Below are positions 1 to 8,481 of a DNA stretch of 33,103 bases, in pieces. The stretch is from Actinomycetota bacterium. GTDB taxonomy: Bacteria > Actinomycetota > Actinomycetes > Streptosporangiales > Streptosporangiaceae. The notes below the pieces were generated by a model that saw only the letters and a program-made list of their open reading frames with translations, was not told the origin of the DNA and made no database searches. A program made the translations under genes and the position numbers. Every line of letters starts with the position of its first letter. Positions within the stretch are counted from its first letter, which is position 1. The stretch is from contig QGUZ01000020.1 in the NCBI GenBank assembly GCA_003242605.1, forward strand, positions 1 through 33,103, given 5' to 3'.

Positions 1-413
1 TAGTGGGTGTAGACGAACGGGCGCACGCCGGTGCGCTCGATCACCGCGGCGCACCAGCGGCGGGCGAACCGGGCCACCTCGTGCGGCTTGCGCCGGTCGT
101 TCGTCTCCAGGTCGAGGGCGAGCAGGTCGCCGTGCCGCAGCCCGGGGCGGCCGGAGGCGGCGGAGGCCCGCCGTACCGTGCGCAGGAAGTGCAGCGCCTG
201 CTCCTCGGGGTTCTTGCCGCCCGGCCGGGCGAAGTGGTACGCGCCGCGGACGATCCAGTTCTCCCGCATGCCCTCCCAGTTCCGCGCGAACCACGGGTCG
301 ACGAACGAGTCGCCCTCGGTGGCCTTGGCGAACGCGAAGGCGACGCCGCGCTCGGCATGCGCCCGCCAGTCGACGCGGCGCTGCCAGTTCGAGACGTCGA
401 TGCCCTGCAGCAC
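1..413 (-). CDS. GH25 family lysozyme (muramidase), 5' part, cut by window edge
   Basis: This frame encodes the N-terminal 137 residues of a glycoside hydrolase family 25 enzyme, which cleaves the beta-1,4 bond between N-acetylmuramic acid and N-acetylglucosamine in peptidoglycan. Seen: GIDVSNWQ at residues 4-11 (Asp6 is the usual first acidic residue), FAFAKATEG at 26-34, GAYHFARPG at 57-65, and the catalytic-type Asp-x-Glu at 101-103 (ALDLETN). The GTG at 413 was chosen because a G-rich stretch (GGGGGG) lies about 5 bases upstream and family similarity starts at once; a TTG at 440 is an alternative. No signal peptide is visible from either start, which is odd for a wall hydrolase. The C-terminal barrel half lies outside the window. 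Family assignment is confident; physiological role (wall turnover or defence) is not shown. Confidence 0.85.
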   Translation of the reverse strand, partial: MLQGIDVSNWQRRVDWRAHAERGVAFAFAKATEGDSFVDPWFARNWEGMRENWIVRGAYHFARPGGKNPEEQALHFLRTVRRASAASGRPGLRHGDLLALDLETNDRRKPHEVARFARRWCAAVIERTGVRPFVYTH

Positions 414-789
414 GCGTGCCCCCCGTGACCGGATCGCCAAAAGATCAACTACTGCGATCCTAGCCGCGAAACCCCACGAAATCGGGCAAGAGATCACTAT
501 CTGTGTTCAATATGTCGCTCTTCGTGCACAAGACGCCAAACTCCGATCCATGGCCATCGCGACGGGGTACGGCCGGGCCGGCTCCGCGGGCGCCGATGCC
601 GGCGTCCGGCGTGACCGCCGCCAGGGCGGGGAGGAAAGGCGGGAAGGAAAAGGGACGCGGGCGATCCGGCCGCCGTCGCCGCGACGGTCCCGTCACCGGC
701 GGCACGGCGCCGCCGATCCGGCCGGGCGGGGTGCCCGGCGGGCGCCGCGGGGCGATGCCGGAGCGTCCGGACCGGCCGAATAGGCTCGC
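414..789. other. Intergenic region between divergent lysozyme and MFS genes
   Basis: No supportable gene is seen in these 376 bases. Open frames here have arginine-rich compositions typical of GC-rich non-coding frames. The part near 440-540 is less GC-rich and probably holds the promoter of the minus-strand lysozyme gene, but no -35/-10 pair with good spacing stands out. Confidence 0.5.
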
Positions 790-2313
790 ATGCGTCAACT
801 CGCACCGGGGTCAACGAATGGTGTCACCGTGACCGAGCTGAGCCGCCGCCGACGGGTGGCCGTCCTACTGCTCTGCTGCACGAGCCTCTTCGTCGTGTCC
901 CTGGACGCCACCATCGTCAACATCGCCCTGCCGGTGATCGCCCGCGACCTGAACGCCCCGATCTCCGGCATGCAGTGGGTGGTCGACGGCTACGTGCTCG
1001 TGGTCGGCGGCCTGCTCATGCTCTCCGGCTCCACCGCCGACCGCATCGGGCGGCGCCGCGTCTTCCAGACCGGCCTCGCGCTGTTCTCGCTCGGCTCGCT
1101 GCTGTGCAGTCTCGCCCCGAGCCTGGGCTGGCTGATCGCGTTCCGGATGCTGCAGGCGACCGGCGGCTCGATGCTCAACCCGGTCGCGATGTCGATCATC
1201 GCGAACGTGTTCACCGACCCGCGGGAGCGCGCCCGCGCGATCGGCGTGTGGGGCGGCATCGGCGGCATCAGCCTGGCGGCCGGCCCGCCGGTGGGCGGGC
1301 TCATTGTGGAGGGCTTCGGCTGGCCGGGCATCTTCTGGATCAACGTGCCGATCGGCGTCACGGTGATCGTCCTCACCGCGCTGCTCGTCCCCGAGTCGCG
1401 GGCGCCGCGGCCCCGCCGCCTCGATCCGCTCGGCCAGCTGCTCGTCATGGTGACGCTCACCGCGCTGTGCTTCGGCATCATCGAGGGCCCCAACCTCGGC
1501 TGGAGCGCGGCCCCGGTGCTCGGCTGCTTCGCGGCCGCCGCGCTCTGCCTCGCCGCCCTGCTGTGGTACGAGCCGCGCCGCGAGGACCCGCTGATCGACC
1601 CGCGGTTCTTCCGCAGCGCGCCGTTCTCCGGCGCGGTGGCGATCGCGGTGTGCTCGTTCGCGGCGCTCGGCGGCTTCCTCTTCATCAACACGCTCTACCT
1701 GCAGAACGTGCGCGGCCTGTCCCCGCTCGAGGCCGGTGTCCACACGCTGCCGATGGCCCTGGCCACGCTCGTGCTCTCCCCGGTGTCCGGCCGGCTCGTC
1801 GCCGCGCGCGGCGCCCGCCCGCCGCTGGTGATCGCCGGGGCGCTGCTCACCCTCGCCGGGCTGCTGCTCACCCGGGTGACCGCGGACACGCCGACCTTCC
1901 CGCTGCTCGTCGTGTACGTGGTGTTCGGCGCCGGGTTCGGCCTGGTGAACGCGCCGCTCACGAACACCGCGGTGTCCGGCATGCCGCGCGCGCAGGCCGG
2001 GGTCGCGGCCGCGGTGTCCTCCACCGGCCGCCAGGTGGGCCAGCTGCTCGGGGTGGCGATCGCCGGCTCGATCGTCGCCTCCTCGCTCGCCGTACCGCGG
2101 GGGCCCGCGTTCGCGCAGGCGAGCGAGGCGGTGTGGTGGATGGTCGCCGGGTACGGCGCGCTCGTGCTCGCGCTGGGCCTCGCCACCACCGGCCCTCGCG
2201 CCCGTGCCACCGCGGCCCGGGTCGCCGAGCGGCTCTTCCACGAGGAGCCCGCGTTCGCGGAGGGAGGCGCGCCCGCCGGTCCCGGCGCGAGCGGCGGCGC
2301 AGCGTCCCCATGA
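790..2313 (+). CDS. DHA2-family MFS drug efflux transporter (14 TM)
   Basis: A 507-residue membrane transporter of the major facilitator superfamily, DHA2 (EmrB/QacA) type, expected to export drugs or other amphipathic compounds by proton antiport. Seen: LDATIVNIALPVI in the first TM segment (the DHA2 motif D1), a motif-A loop SGSTADRIGRRR between TM2 and TM3, and an antiporter motif C, GGISLAAGPPVGG, in TM5. About 14 hydrophobic segments are spaced along the protein, with a short Ala/Gly/Pro-rich cytoplasmic tail. ATG 790 has a weak AGG five bases upstream; GTG 829 (giving MTELSRRRR) is an equally plausible start and would remove 13 poorly conserved residues. No dedicated regulator is adjacent. 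The stop codon lies in the first unit of a short tandem repeat. Substrate cannot be told from sequence. Confidence 0.9.
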   Translation: MRQLAPGSTNGVTVTELSRRRRVAVLLLCCTSLFVVSLDATIVNIALPVIARDLNAPISGMQWVVDGYVLVVGGLLMLSGSTADRIGRRRVFQTGLALFSLGSLLCSLAPSLGWLIAFRMLQATGGSMLNPVAMSIIANVFTDPRERARAIGVWGGIGGISLAAGPPVGGLIVEGFGWPGIFWINVPIGVTVIVLTALLVPESRAPRPRRLDPLGQLLVMVTLTALCFGIIEGPNLGWSAAPVLGCFAAAALCLAALLWYEPRREDPLIDPRFFRSAPFSGAVAIAVCSFAALGGFLFINTLYLQNVRGLSPLEAGVHTLPMALATLVLSPVSGRLVAARGARPPLVIAGALLTLAGLLLTRVTADTPTFPLLVVYVVFGAGFGLVNAPLTNTAVSGMPRAQAGVAAAVSSTGRQVGQLLGVAIAGSIVASSLAVPRGPAFAQASEAVWWMVAGYGALVLALGLATTGPRARATAARVAERLFHEEPAFAEGGAPAGPGASGGAASP

Positions 2314-2372
2314 CACCGTCCCCGTGACGCCGTCTCATGACGCCGTCCTCGCCACGCCGTCCTCGTGACGGC
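2304..2372. repeat. Five degenerate 14-bp tandem repeats over the MFS stop codon
   Basis: Successive units read GTCCCCATGACACC, GTCCCCGTGACGCC, GTCTCATGACGCC (13 bp), GTCCTCGCCACGCC and GTCCTCGTGACGGC. The MFS stop codon TGA (2311-2313) is inside the first unit, so the array looks like a local slippage expansion at the 3' end of the gene. Function unknown. Confidence 0.75.
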
Positions 2373-2431
2373 CGCCATGACCTGCGGCCTCGGCGGTGCC
2401 GGGAGCGGCCGCCACGCGGGCGTCCCCGGGC

Positions 2432-2453
2432 GGCGCCGGGTGTGCCGGGCGCC
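2432..2453. terminator. Possible bidirectional terminator hairpin
   Basis: GGCGCCGG (2432-2439), loop GTGTG, then CCGGGCGCC (2445-2453) pairs with one bulged G. It lies between the convergent 3' ends of the MFS gene and the DUF742 gene and could stop transcription from either side. There is no U-tract, which is common in high-GC actinobacteria. Confidence 0.4.
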
Positions 2454-2512
2454 GGTCCCGCCGGGTGCGGTGCGGCGGGAGGCGCGGGGCGTCGCCCGGC
2501 GGCGGCGCGGCC

Positions 2513-2923
2513 TCACAGCCTGCGCAGGCCGGTCAGGACGCGTTCCAGCAGGTTCCGGTCGGGGGCGCCGCTCGACTCGAGCTGCGGCTGGTAGACGCGG
2601 ACCAGGCCCTCGTTGGCCATGTCCGCGACCAGCACGCGGGTCACGCCGAGCGGGATGTTGAGCAGGGCGGAGATCTCCGCCACCGACCGTACCTGGAGGC
2701 AGAGCCGGCTGATCGCCCGGTACTCCCGGGAGTAGTTGAGGCCGAGCTGCATCGATGTGGCCGAGGAGACGAGCGCCTCGAGCGCGAGGTGCATGCGCGG
2801 GGCGGTCCGCCCGCCGGTGACGGTGTACATCCGCACCAGGGACGGTCTCGGCTCCTGCGGCTCCTGCCGGTAGCCGCCGCCGTAGTGCGGGCGTTCCGGG
2901 GGGTTCCAGGATCCACCTGACAA
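2513..2923 (-). CDS. DUF742 protein (CvnC-like conservon component)
   Basis: A 136-residue soluble protein matching the DUF742 family, the third component (CvnC type) of actinobacterial conservons, which form membrane-associated complexes of a sensor kinase, a roadblock protein, DUF742 and a small GTPase. Seen: SLVRMYTVTGGRT, the helical middle LALEALVSS, a winged-helix-like stretch RSVAEISALLNIPLGVTRVLVADM, and the ending LLERVLTGLRRL, all typical of the family. The start is TTG at 2923 with AGGAGAG six bases upstream. It lies 61 bp downstream of the NIT-domain kinase on the same strand, so the two are probably co-transcribed. Unusually, the roadblock (CvnB) and GTPase (CvnD) genes that normally accompany it are absent on both sides. 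Confidence 0.88.
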   Translation of the reverse strand: MSGGSWNPPERPHYGGGYRQEPQEPRPSLVRMYTVTGGRTAPRMHLALEALVSSATSMQLGLNYSREYRAISRLCLQVRSVAEISALLNIPLGVTRVLVADMANEGLVRVYQPQLESSGAPDRNLLERVLTGLRRL

Positions 2924-2984
2924 CGCGTCTCTCCTGTCACTCGTGGCGGAATAAACGACTCACGCGAAGCGCGTTGATCACGTC

Positions 2985-5900
2985 TCACTCCCCTTTCTCC
3001 TCGGTCGTTCCGGTAGTGCCGTCGGCCGCGGTCCCGGCGTTCTCGCGGCGGATCGCCTCCCGGCCGCGCCGCAGCCCGGACTGGTAGCTGGACAGCCGGC
3101 TGCGCATGCGGTCGGGCGAGAGCTGCGGCCGCTGGCGGGGGCCCGGCGGGGCCGCCGGGCCCACCCGGCCGGGCACGAGGTTCGCCTTCGGCACCCGCTT
3201 CGGCAGGCCCCCGGCGGTGACGCCGCCCTTGGTGGGCTGGGCTGCGGACTGGGCCGCGCGCCACCCCTCGTCGGCGGGCGAGGACCAGCCGGCGGAGCCC
3301 TTGCCGTCGCCGGAGGCCGAGGACGAGCGCCGGAACCAGTGCGACTCGACCTCGGCGTAGATGGGCAGGTACTCGTCGTCCTGCTGCTCCGTCCGCCCGG
3401 CCTCCTGGGCGGCGGGCCGCTCGGCGGCACCCCACTCGCCACCGGTCGCGGAGCCCCGGTCGCCGGGGTCGGACGGCGCGGCGCTCCAGCCCGGCCCGGA
3501 CTGCGGGGCGGCGGGGCGCCCGGGCTGGGCGCGGACGGGCGGGAGCGACGGGGGCTCGGGGACCCCCGACCGGGCCGGCGGCAGCTCCGGCCGGGCCGGG
3601 GCGTCGCCCGCGGCCTGCTCGGCCGGTGCGTCGAGCGTCTCCGCGCCCGGCCAGGGCGCGTTGAGGTGCGGCGGCTCCGGCGGCGTGAACGGCCGCAGCC
3701 GGTCCATGCCGAGGGTCTCGCCGGTGCGCGCGGCGGGGCCGCCGGCCGGTGCGGCGCCGGGGAACGGCGCGGCCTCCGCCGGGCCGGACAGCGGGCCGGG
3801 CCCGGCCTGCGGCGGGATCGTGCCGAAGGGCGCACCGGGCGGGGGCGCGAACTGCCCGGTCACCGGCGCCTGGCCGGGCGGCATCGGCATGCCGGGGAAC
3901 GCGCCGGGGATGGGCACGATGAGGTTCTCCGGCAGCAGCACCATGGCGGTGAGGCCGCCGGAGTCCTGGGAGCGGAGCTGCACCCGGATGCCGTGCCGCA
4001 TCGCCAGCCGGCCGACCACGAACAGGCCCATGCGCCGCGAGGCGGCGACGTCCACCACCGGCGGGTCGGCGAGGCGCCAGTTGACCTGGGCGAGCTCCTC
4101 CGGCGACATGCCGATGCCCTGGTCGGTCACCGAGATCATCACGCCGCTGCCGTCGATGCGGTTGCTGGAGATGTAGACCTTGGTGTCGGCCGGGGAGAAC
4201 CACAGCGCGTTCTCGATCAGCTCGGCGAGCAGGTGGACCACGTCGTTGACCGCCTGCCCGGCGATCGCGACCTCCGACTGCAGCCGCAGCACGGCGCGCT
4301 CGTAGTTCTCCACCTCCGACAGCGCGGCGCGCACCACGTCCATCAGCTCGACCGGCTCGCTGTGCCGCCGCGACACGTCCTGGCCGGCGAGGACCAGCAG
4401 GTTCTCGCTGTTGCGGCGCATGCGGGTGGCGAGGTGGTCGAGGGTGAACAGGTCGGCGAGCCGCCGCTCGTTCTCCTCGCCCTGCTCCAGCCGCTCGATG
4501 AGGGCGAGCTGGCGCTCGACCAGGGTCTGGCTGCGCCGCGACAGGTTGACGAAGATCGCGTTGATGTTGCTGCGCAGCCGCGCCTCCTCGCTCGCCAGCC
4601 GCACCGCCTCGCGGTGGACCTCGTCGAACGCCCGCGCGACCTCGCCGATCTCGTCCTTGGTGTGGATGCCGATCGGGGCGATCTCCGGCGGGGGCGCGTC
4701 CGAGGCGGTCTCCCGGAGCCGCTGCACCACCTCGGGCAGCCGGCGCAGGGCCACGTCGAGCGCGTCGCTGCGCAGCCGCCGCAGCGGCCGTACCAGGGAC
4801 TGGGCGACGCCGGTGGTGACGAGCAGGACCACGACCACGATGAGGCCGACGGCGCCGGCGAGCAGGAAGGCCGAGCCGCGCTCGGAGCTCTCCAGGTCGG
4901 CGCTGCGGGTGAGGATCGCCTGCATGTGCCGCTGCTCGACCCGGTGCATCGCGTCGATCACGGCGCTCGCGGCCTTGAACCACTCCTGCGCGTCGTCCTG
5001 CCTGCCCCTGGTGAGGTCGAGGCCCTTGAGGCTCGCGCCGACGGTGGCGCGGATCAGCACGAGCTGCCGCAGGAAGGACGCCCGCTCGGTGACGCTGCCG
5101 TTGACGGTCTCGTCGAAGAAGCGCCGGTCGGCCCTGCTCGCCTCGGCGAGGAAGGCCCGGCGGTGGGCCTCCTCCTGGGAGATCGCGCCGAGGAAGTCCT
5201 GCAGCTGCCGCTGCTCGAAGCGGTCGGCGGTGATGACGACGGCGACGAGGCCGCGCTGCCGGGAGAGCGCCTCCTTCGCCCTGGTGAGGGACTCCAGGGT
5301 CGCCGCGCCGCCGAACAGTTCGTCGTCGCCGCTGCCCTTGCCCAGCTCGTCGTAGAGCGAGAGCAGGTCTCCGATGATCAACGAGTACTGCTCGAACGCG
5401 GCGTCCGGCAGCAGCTGCCGGCTCGCGGCCTGCCGGCGCAGCGTGGGCAGGTTGCCGATCCGGTTGAGCACCGTCGCCACCTCGTCCGCGGTGCGGCCGG
5501 TGACCTCGTTCTGCACCACCGCCGCCTGGGCGCGCACCGCGGCGGCCGCGGCGTCCACCCGGCCCATCTGGGCGTCCAGGCCCGCCTTCTCCGCGTCGGG
5601 GTGGCCGCGGGCGATGTGCATGGCGGTCATGTCGCGTTCCGCGGACAGCTCGTGGCCGAGCTCCGAGACGCTCTGCACCAGCTTGGCGAGCTGGTTGACG
5701 CGCTGGAACTCCTCGGCGGCGCTCATCGCCGAGGCGATCTGGTAGCCGCCGATCAGCACCACCGCCACGGTGGGCACCAGGATCAGCGCGACCAGCCGGG
5801 TGCGCACCCGCCAGTTGCGCACGTCGAGCACGCTCAGCAGACCGCCCGGCGGCGCCGTCCGCGCCCGCCCGGCGGCGGGACCACCCGCCCGCGGCGCGCC

Positions 5901-5990
5901 CGCGGCGGGCGCGTCACCCGGTCCTTTTCCGGTGTGGGGCACATGTGTCGTACTCACGCCAGGTCCGACCTCTCGCCGACCTCGGCCCAC
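2985..5990 (-). CDS. Nitrate/nitrite-sensing-domain histidine kinase (CvnA-like)
   Basis: A 1001-residue membrane sensor kinase. Residues 1-50 are a Pro/Gly/Ala-rich cytoplasmic leader; TM1 is about 64-88; 90-370 form a helical extracellular NIT (nitrate/nitrite-sensing) domain; TM2 is about 374-398; a HAMP region follows (400-470). The dimerisation helix carries the LDHLATRMRRN motif (His519, likely phosphoacceptor). The ATP-binding domain shows ELIENALWFSP (Asn594) and DQGIGM (623-628). From about 690 to the end is a long Pro/Gly-rich, probably disordered tail. GTG 5990 is the outermost start; GTG 5957 (giving MSTTHVPHTG) is equally likely. No response regulator is adjacent, as usual for conservon kinases; the DUF742 gene follows. 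The sensed ligand is unknown, as NIT domains do not all bind nitrate. Confidence 0.9.
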   Translation of the reverse strand: MGRGRREVGPGVSTTHVPHTGKGPGDAPAAGAPRAGGPAAGRARTAPPGGLLSVLDVRNWRVRTRLVALILVPTVAVVLIGGYQIASAMSAAEEFQRVNQLAKLVQSVSELGHELSAERDMTAMHIARGHPDAEKAGLDAQMGRVDAAAAAVRAQAAVVQNEVTGRTADEVATVLNRIGNLPTLRRQAASRQLLPDAAFEQYSLIIGDLLSLYDELGKGSGDDELFGGAATLESLTRAKEALSRQRGLVAVVITADRFEQRQLQDFLGAISQEEAHRRAFLAEASRADRRFFDETVNGSVTERASFLRQLVLIRATVGASLKGLDLTRGRQDDAQEWFKAASAVIDAMHRVEQRHMQAILTRSADLESSERGSAFLLAGAVGLIVVVVLLVTTGVAQSLVRPLRRLRSDALDVALRRLPEVVQRLRETASDAPPPEIAPIGIHTKDEIGEVARAFDEVHREAVRLASEEARLRSNINAIFVNLSRRSQTLVERQLALIERLEQGEENERRLADLFTLDHLATRMRRNSENLLVLAGQDVSRRHSEPVELMDVVRAALSEVENYERAVLRLQSEVAIAGQAVNDVVHLLAELIENALWFSPADTKVYISSNRIDGSGVMISVTDQGIGMSPEELAQVNWRLADPPVVDVAASRRMGLFVVGRLAMRHGIRVQLRSQDSGGLTAMVLLPENLIVPIPGAFPGMPMPPGQAPVTGQFAPPPGAPFGTIPPQAGPGPLSGPAEAAPFPGAAPAGGPAARTGETLGMDRLRPFTPPEPPHLNAPWPGAETLDAPAEQAAGDAPARPELPPARSGVPEPPSLPPVRAQPGRPAAPQSGPGWSAAPSDPGDRGSATGGEWGAAERPAAQEAGRTEQQDDEYLPIYAEVESHWFRRSSSASGDGKGSAGWSSPADEGWRAAQSAAQPTKGGVTAGGLPKRVPKANLVPGRVGPAAPPGPRQRPQLSPDRMRSRLSSYQSGLRRGREAIRRENAGTAADGTTGTTEEKGE

Positions 5991-5999
5991 AGCGGGACG

Positions 6000-6498
6000 C
6001 CCGGCCTAGGTGAGCCAAGCGACCCCTGAAGAAGCCAGTTGGGGGAGCAGCAAATTGAGCACACCAATACCAGGCGCACCAAGTTGAACGTAGTCACGAA
6101 AAAAGGGATCTGACACCCCCCCATTACCAGAAAGCTGGAGCCCCAACTTGACGCATGACGCGCAAACACGCACATCATGGGCTTAACCGGACATCACGCT
6201 CAACAACTCAACTCGACAAGAGGTAACAGAATGGACCTCGCGACATCTCCGTAGCATCACGGCGTACCGATTCCCGGCGTTTTGCCCTATCCTCCCGCGC
6301 AGTACTCGTAGGCTCGGATACACCGCGGATAGCGTTAGCGTTCCTCGGTTCCGGCGGGACTCGCGTGCGTTCCCGCCGGAATTACGGGCCGGCGATTGGC
6401 CACCGCAGTCGTCGGCCGAAATTGTCAAACACGACCGTTATGTGCGTCGTCGCCGGCGACTCCCGACGCCGGGTCAACGCCCTCTGGAGGACACGAAT
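6000..6498. other. Divergent intergenic region between kinase and binding-protein genes
   Basis: About 500 bases with no supportable gene. Positions 6040-6330 are clearly richer in A/T than the genes around, as expected of a divergent promoter region. CAAGTTG (about 6080) and CAACTTG (about 6143) form a widely spaced inverted pair of unclear meaning. The one strong structure is the 11-bp inverted repeat at 6349-6381, listed separately. Short open frames here have no family-like features. Confidence 0.5.
6349..6381 (+). promoter_or_regulatory. 11-bp perfect inverted repeat upstream of the betaine-binding genes
   Basis: TTCCGGCGGGA (6349-6359) and TCCCGCCGGAA (6371-6381) are exact reverse complements separated by 11 bases. 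The element ends 117 bp before the ATG of the first binding protein. It could be a regulator operator or a leader-RNA hairpin. No upstream plus-strand gene exists for it to terminate. Confidence 0.55.
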
Positions 6499-7479
6499 AT
6501 GCGACGAATTCGGCTCATCACCGGGGCACTCCTGCTCGCCCTCGCCTCGACGAGCTGCGGTGGCGCGACGGTGGACGGCGGAACGTCCTCCGGTTCGGCG
6601 GCTCCGTCGGCGGGAGGCGCGGGGGCGTCGTCCGCGGGCACCGTGAAGATCGCGATCAACCCGTGGGTGGGGTACGAGGCGAACGCGGCGGTCGTCTCCT
6701 ACCTGCTCGAGCACGAGCTGGGATACAAGGTCGAGAAGAAGGAGCTCAAGGAGGAGATCTCCTGGCAGGGCTTCGCCAACGGTGAGGTCGACGTCATCCT
6801 GGAGAACTGGGGCCACGAGGACCTGAAGAAGAAGTACATCGAGCAGGACCAGGTCGCCGTCGAGGCCGGCCCCACCGGCAACAAGGGCATCATCGGGTGG
6901 TACGTCCCGAAGTGGATGGTGGAAAAGTATCCCGACATCACCGACTGGCGGAACCTCAACAAGTACGCCGACCTGTTCAAGACCTCCGAGTCGGGCGACA
7001 AGGGGCAGCTGCTCGACGGTGACCCGTCTTTCGTCACCAACGACGAGGCGCTGGTCAAGAATCTGAAGCTCAACTTCAAGGTGGTCTACGCCGGGAGCGA
7101 GCCGGCGTTGATCAAGGCGGCGCAGCAGGCCACCGCCCAGCGCAAGCCGCTGCTCATGTATTTCTATGAGCCGCAGTGGCTGTTCTCCCAGATCGAGCTG
7201 GTGCGGGTGAAGCTGCCGGAATACACCGAGGGGTGTGCCGACGACCCGAAGAAGGTCGCCTGTGACTATCCGGAGTACGACCTTGACAAGATCGTGTCAA
7301 AGCGATTCGCGGAGACCGGCGGCAAGGCGTACGAGCTCGTCAAGAACTTCCAGTGGACCAACGACGACCAGAACCAGGTCGCCAATGACATGGTGAACAA
7401 CGGGATGACGCCCGAGGAGGCGGCGAAGAAGTGGGTCGACGCCAACCCCGACAAGTGGAAGGCGTGGATCCCGCAATGA
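6499..7479 (+). CDS. Glycine betaine-type ABC transporter binding lipoprotein (OpuAC family), copy 1
   Basis: A 326-residue exported binding protein of the OpuAC/ProX-like family, which captures glycine betaine, proline betaine or choline for an ABC importer. The N-terminus MRRIRLITGALLLALASTSC is a lipoprotein signal; the lipobox is imperfect (Ser at -3). Family features: AINPWVGYEANAAVV, the ENWGHEDLKKKY segment, IGWYVPKWM, DWRNLNKYADLF, and a Trp/Tyr-rich YFYEPQWLFS region that would build the aromatic cage. A Cys pair in GCADDPKKVACDYP may form a disulfide. ATG 6499 was chosen because GGAGG lies eight bases upstream and the signal peptide starts there. The next gene overlaps it by four bases and encodes a close paralogue. 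No permease or ATPase gene is nearby. The exact ligand is not proven. Confidence 0.88.
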   Translation: MRRIRLITGALLLALASTSCGGATVDGGTSSGSAAPSAGGAGASSAGTVKIAINPWVGYEANAAVVSYLLEHELGYKVEKKELKEEISWQGFANGEVDVILENWGHEDLKKKYIEQDQVAVEAGPTGNKGIIGWYVPKWMVEKYPDITDWRNLNKYADLFKTSESGDKGQLLDGDPSFVTNDEALVKNLKLNFKVVYAGSEPALIKAAQQATAQRKPLLMYFYEPQWLFSQIELVRVKLPEYTEGCADDPKKVACDYPEYDLDKIVSKRFAETGGKAYELVKNFQWTNDDQNQVANDMVNNGMTPEEAAKKWVDANPDKWKAWIPQ

Positions 7480-8468
7480 TCGGTTTCGGCGCCGCCGGAC
7501 GGCGGGCCGGCCGCGGCCCGCTCGCGGTGATCGCGGCCGTCGCGGTCCTGCTCCCCCTCGCCGCGTGCAGCGGCGACACGGAGCCGACGGGGACGGGCGG
7601 TGGCGAGGCGCAGAGCGGCCTCAACCGCCCGATCCGCCTCGCGATCAACCCCTGGGTGGGCTACCAGGCCAGCGCCGCCGTCGTGAAGTACCTGCTCGAG
7701 CACGAGCTCGGCTACCAGGTCGAGACCAAGGAGCTGACCGAACCCGACTCCTGGAAGGGGTTCGAGAACGGCTCGGTCGACATCATCATCGAGAACTGGG
7801 GGCGGGAGGCCGAGAAGAAGGAGTACATCGAGCAGAAGAAGCTCGCGGTGAACGCCGGGCCGAACGGCAACATCGGCGTGATCGGCTGGTACGTGCCCCA
7901 GTGGATGGCCGAGAAGTACCCCGACATCACCGACTGGCGGAACCTCAACAAGTACGCCCACCTGTTCCGCACCGCCAAGTCCGGCGACAAGGGCCAGCTC
8001 CTCGACGGCGACCCGACGTACGTCACCAACGACGAGGCGCTGGTGCGGAACCTGAAGCTGGACTACAAGGTGGTCTACAGCGGCTCGGAGAAGGCGCTCA
8101 TCGCGGCGGCGAAGCGCGCCACCCGGAACAAGACCCCGCTGCTCATGTACTTCTACGAGCCGCAGTGGCTGTTCACCCAGCTCAAGCTCGTCAAGGTCAA
8201 CCTGCCGCCGTACGCGATCGGGTGCGACGCCGACCCCAAGAAGGTGGCCTGCGACTACCCGCCCTACCTGCTCGACAAGATCGTCTCGGCGGACTTCGCC
8301 CGGAACGGCGGGACGGCCTACGAGCTGGTCCGCAACTTCCAGTGGACCAACGACGACCAGAACGCGGTCGCCAACGACATCGTGAACAACGGCCTCACCC
8401 CGGAGCAGGCGGCGAAGAAGTGGGTCGACGCCAACAAGATCGTCTGGCAGGACTGGATTCCCCGGTGA
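7476..8468 (+). CDS. Glycine betaine-type ABC transporter binding lipoprotein (OpuAC family), copy 2
   Basis: A 330-residue paralogue of the preceding protein, with long identical runs (AINPWVGY, YLLEHELGY, KYPDITDWRNLNKYA, GDKGQLLDGDP, NFQWTNDDQN). The signal peptide ends in a canonical lipobox LAAC (Cys at about residue 30), so it should be anchored to the outer face of the membrane. ATG 7476 overlaps the previous stop as ATGA, indicating translational coupling. The same aromatic ligand-binding positions and Cys pair (GCDADPKKVACDYP) are kept, so both copies look functional. Differences are spread over the surface and the N-terminal linker, which fits an old tandem duplication with possible ligand or affinity divergence. 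A strong terminator follows, so no transporter subunits are in this operon; the partner must be elsewhere. Confidence 0.88.
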   Translation: MIGFGAAGRRAGRGPLAVIAAVAVLLPLAACSGDTEPTGTGGGEAQSGLNRPIRLAINPWVGYQASAAVVKYLLEHELGYQVETKELTEPDSWKGFENGSVDIIIENWGREAEKKEYIEQKKLAVNAGPNGNIGVIGWYVPQWMAEKYPDITDWRNLNKYAHLFRTAKSGDKGQLLDGDPTYVTNDEALVRNLKLDYKVVYSGSEKALIAAAKRATRNKTPLLMYFYEPQWLFTQLKLVKVNLPPYAIGCDADPKKVACDYPPYLLDKIVSADFARNGGTAYELVRNFQWTNDDQNAVANDIVNNGLTPEQAAKKWVDANKIVWQDWIPR

Positions 8469-8481
8469 ACCAGGCCCGCAC

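Noticed and set aside
503..832. 109-codon plus-strand frame before the MFS gene
   Set aside because: Arg/Gly/Pro-rich composition, no ribosome site, overlaps the MFS start; looks non-coding.
5954..6178. 74-codon minus-strand frame upstream of the kinase
   Set aside because: Overlaps the kinase start region, has no good ribosome site and lies in A/T-richer promoter-like DNA.
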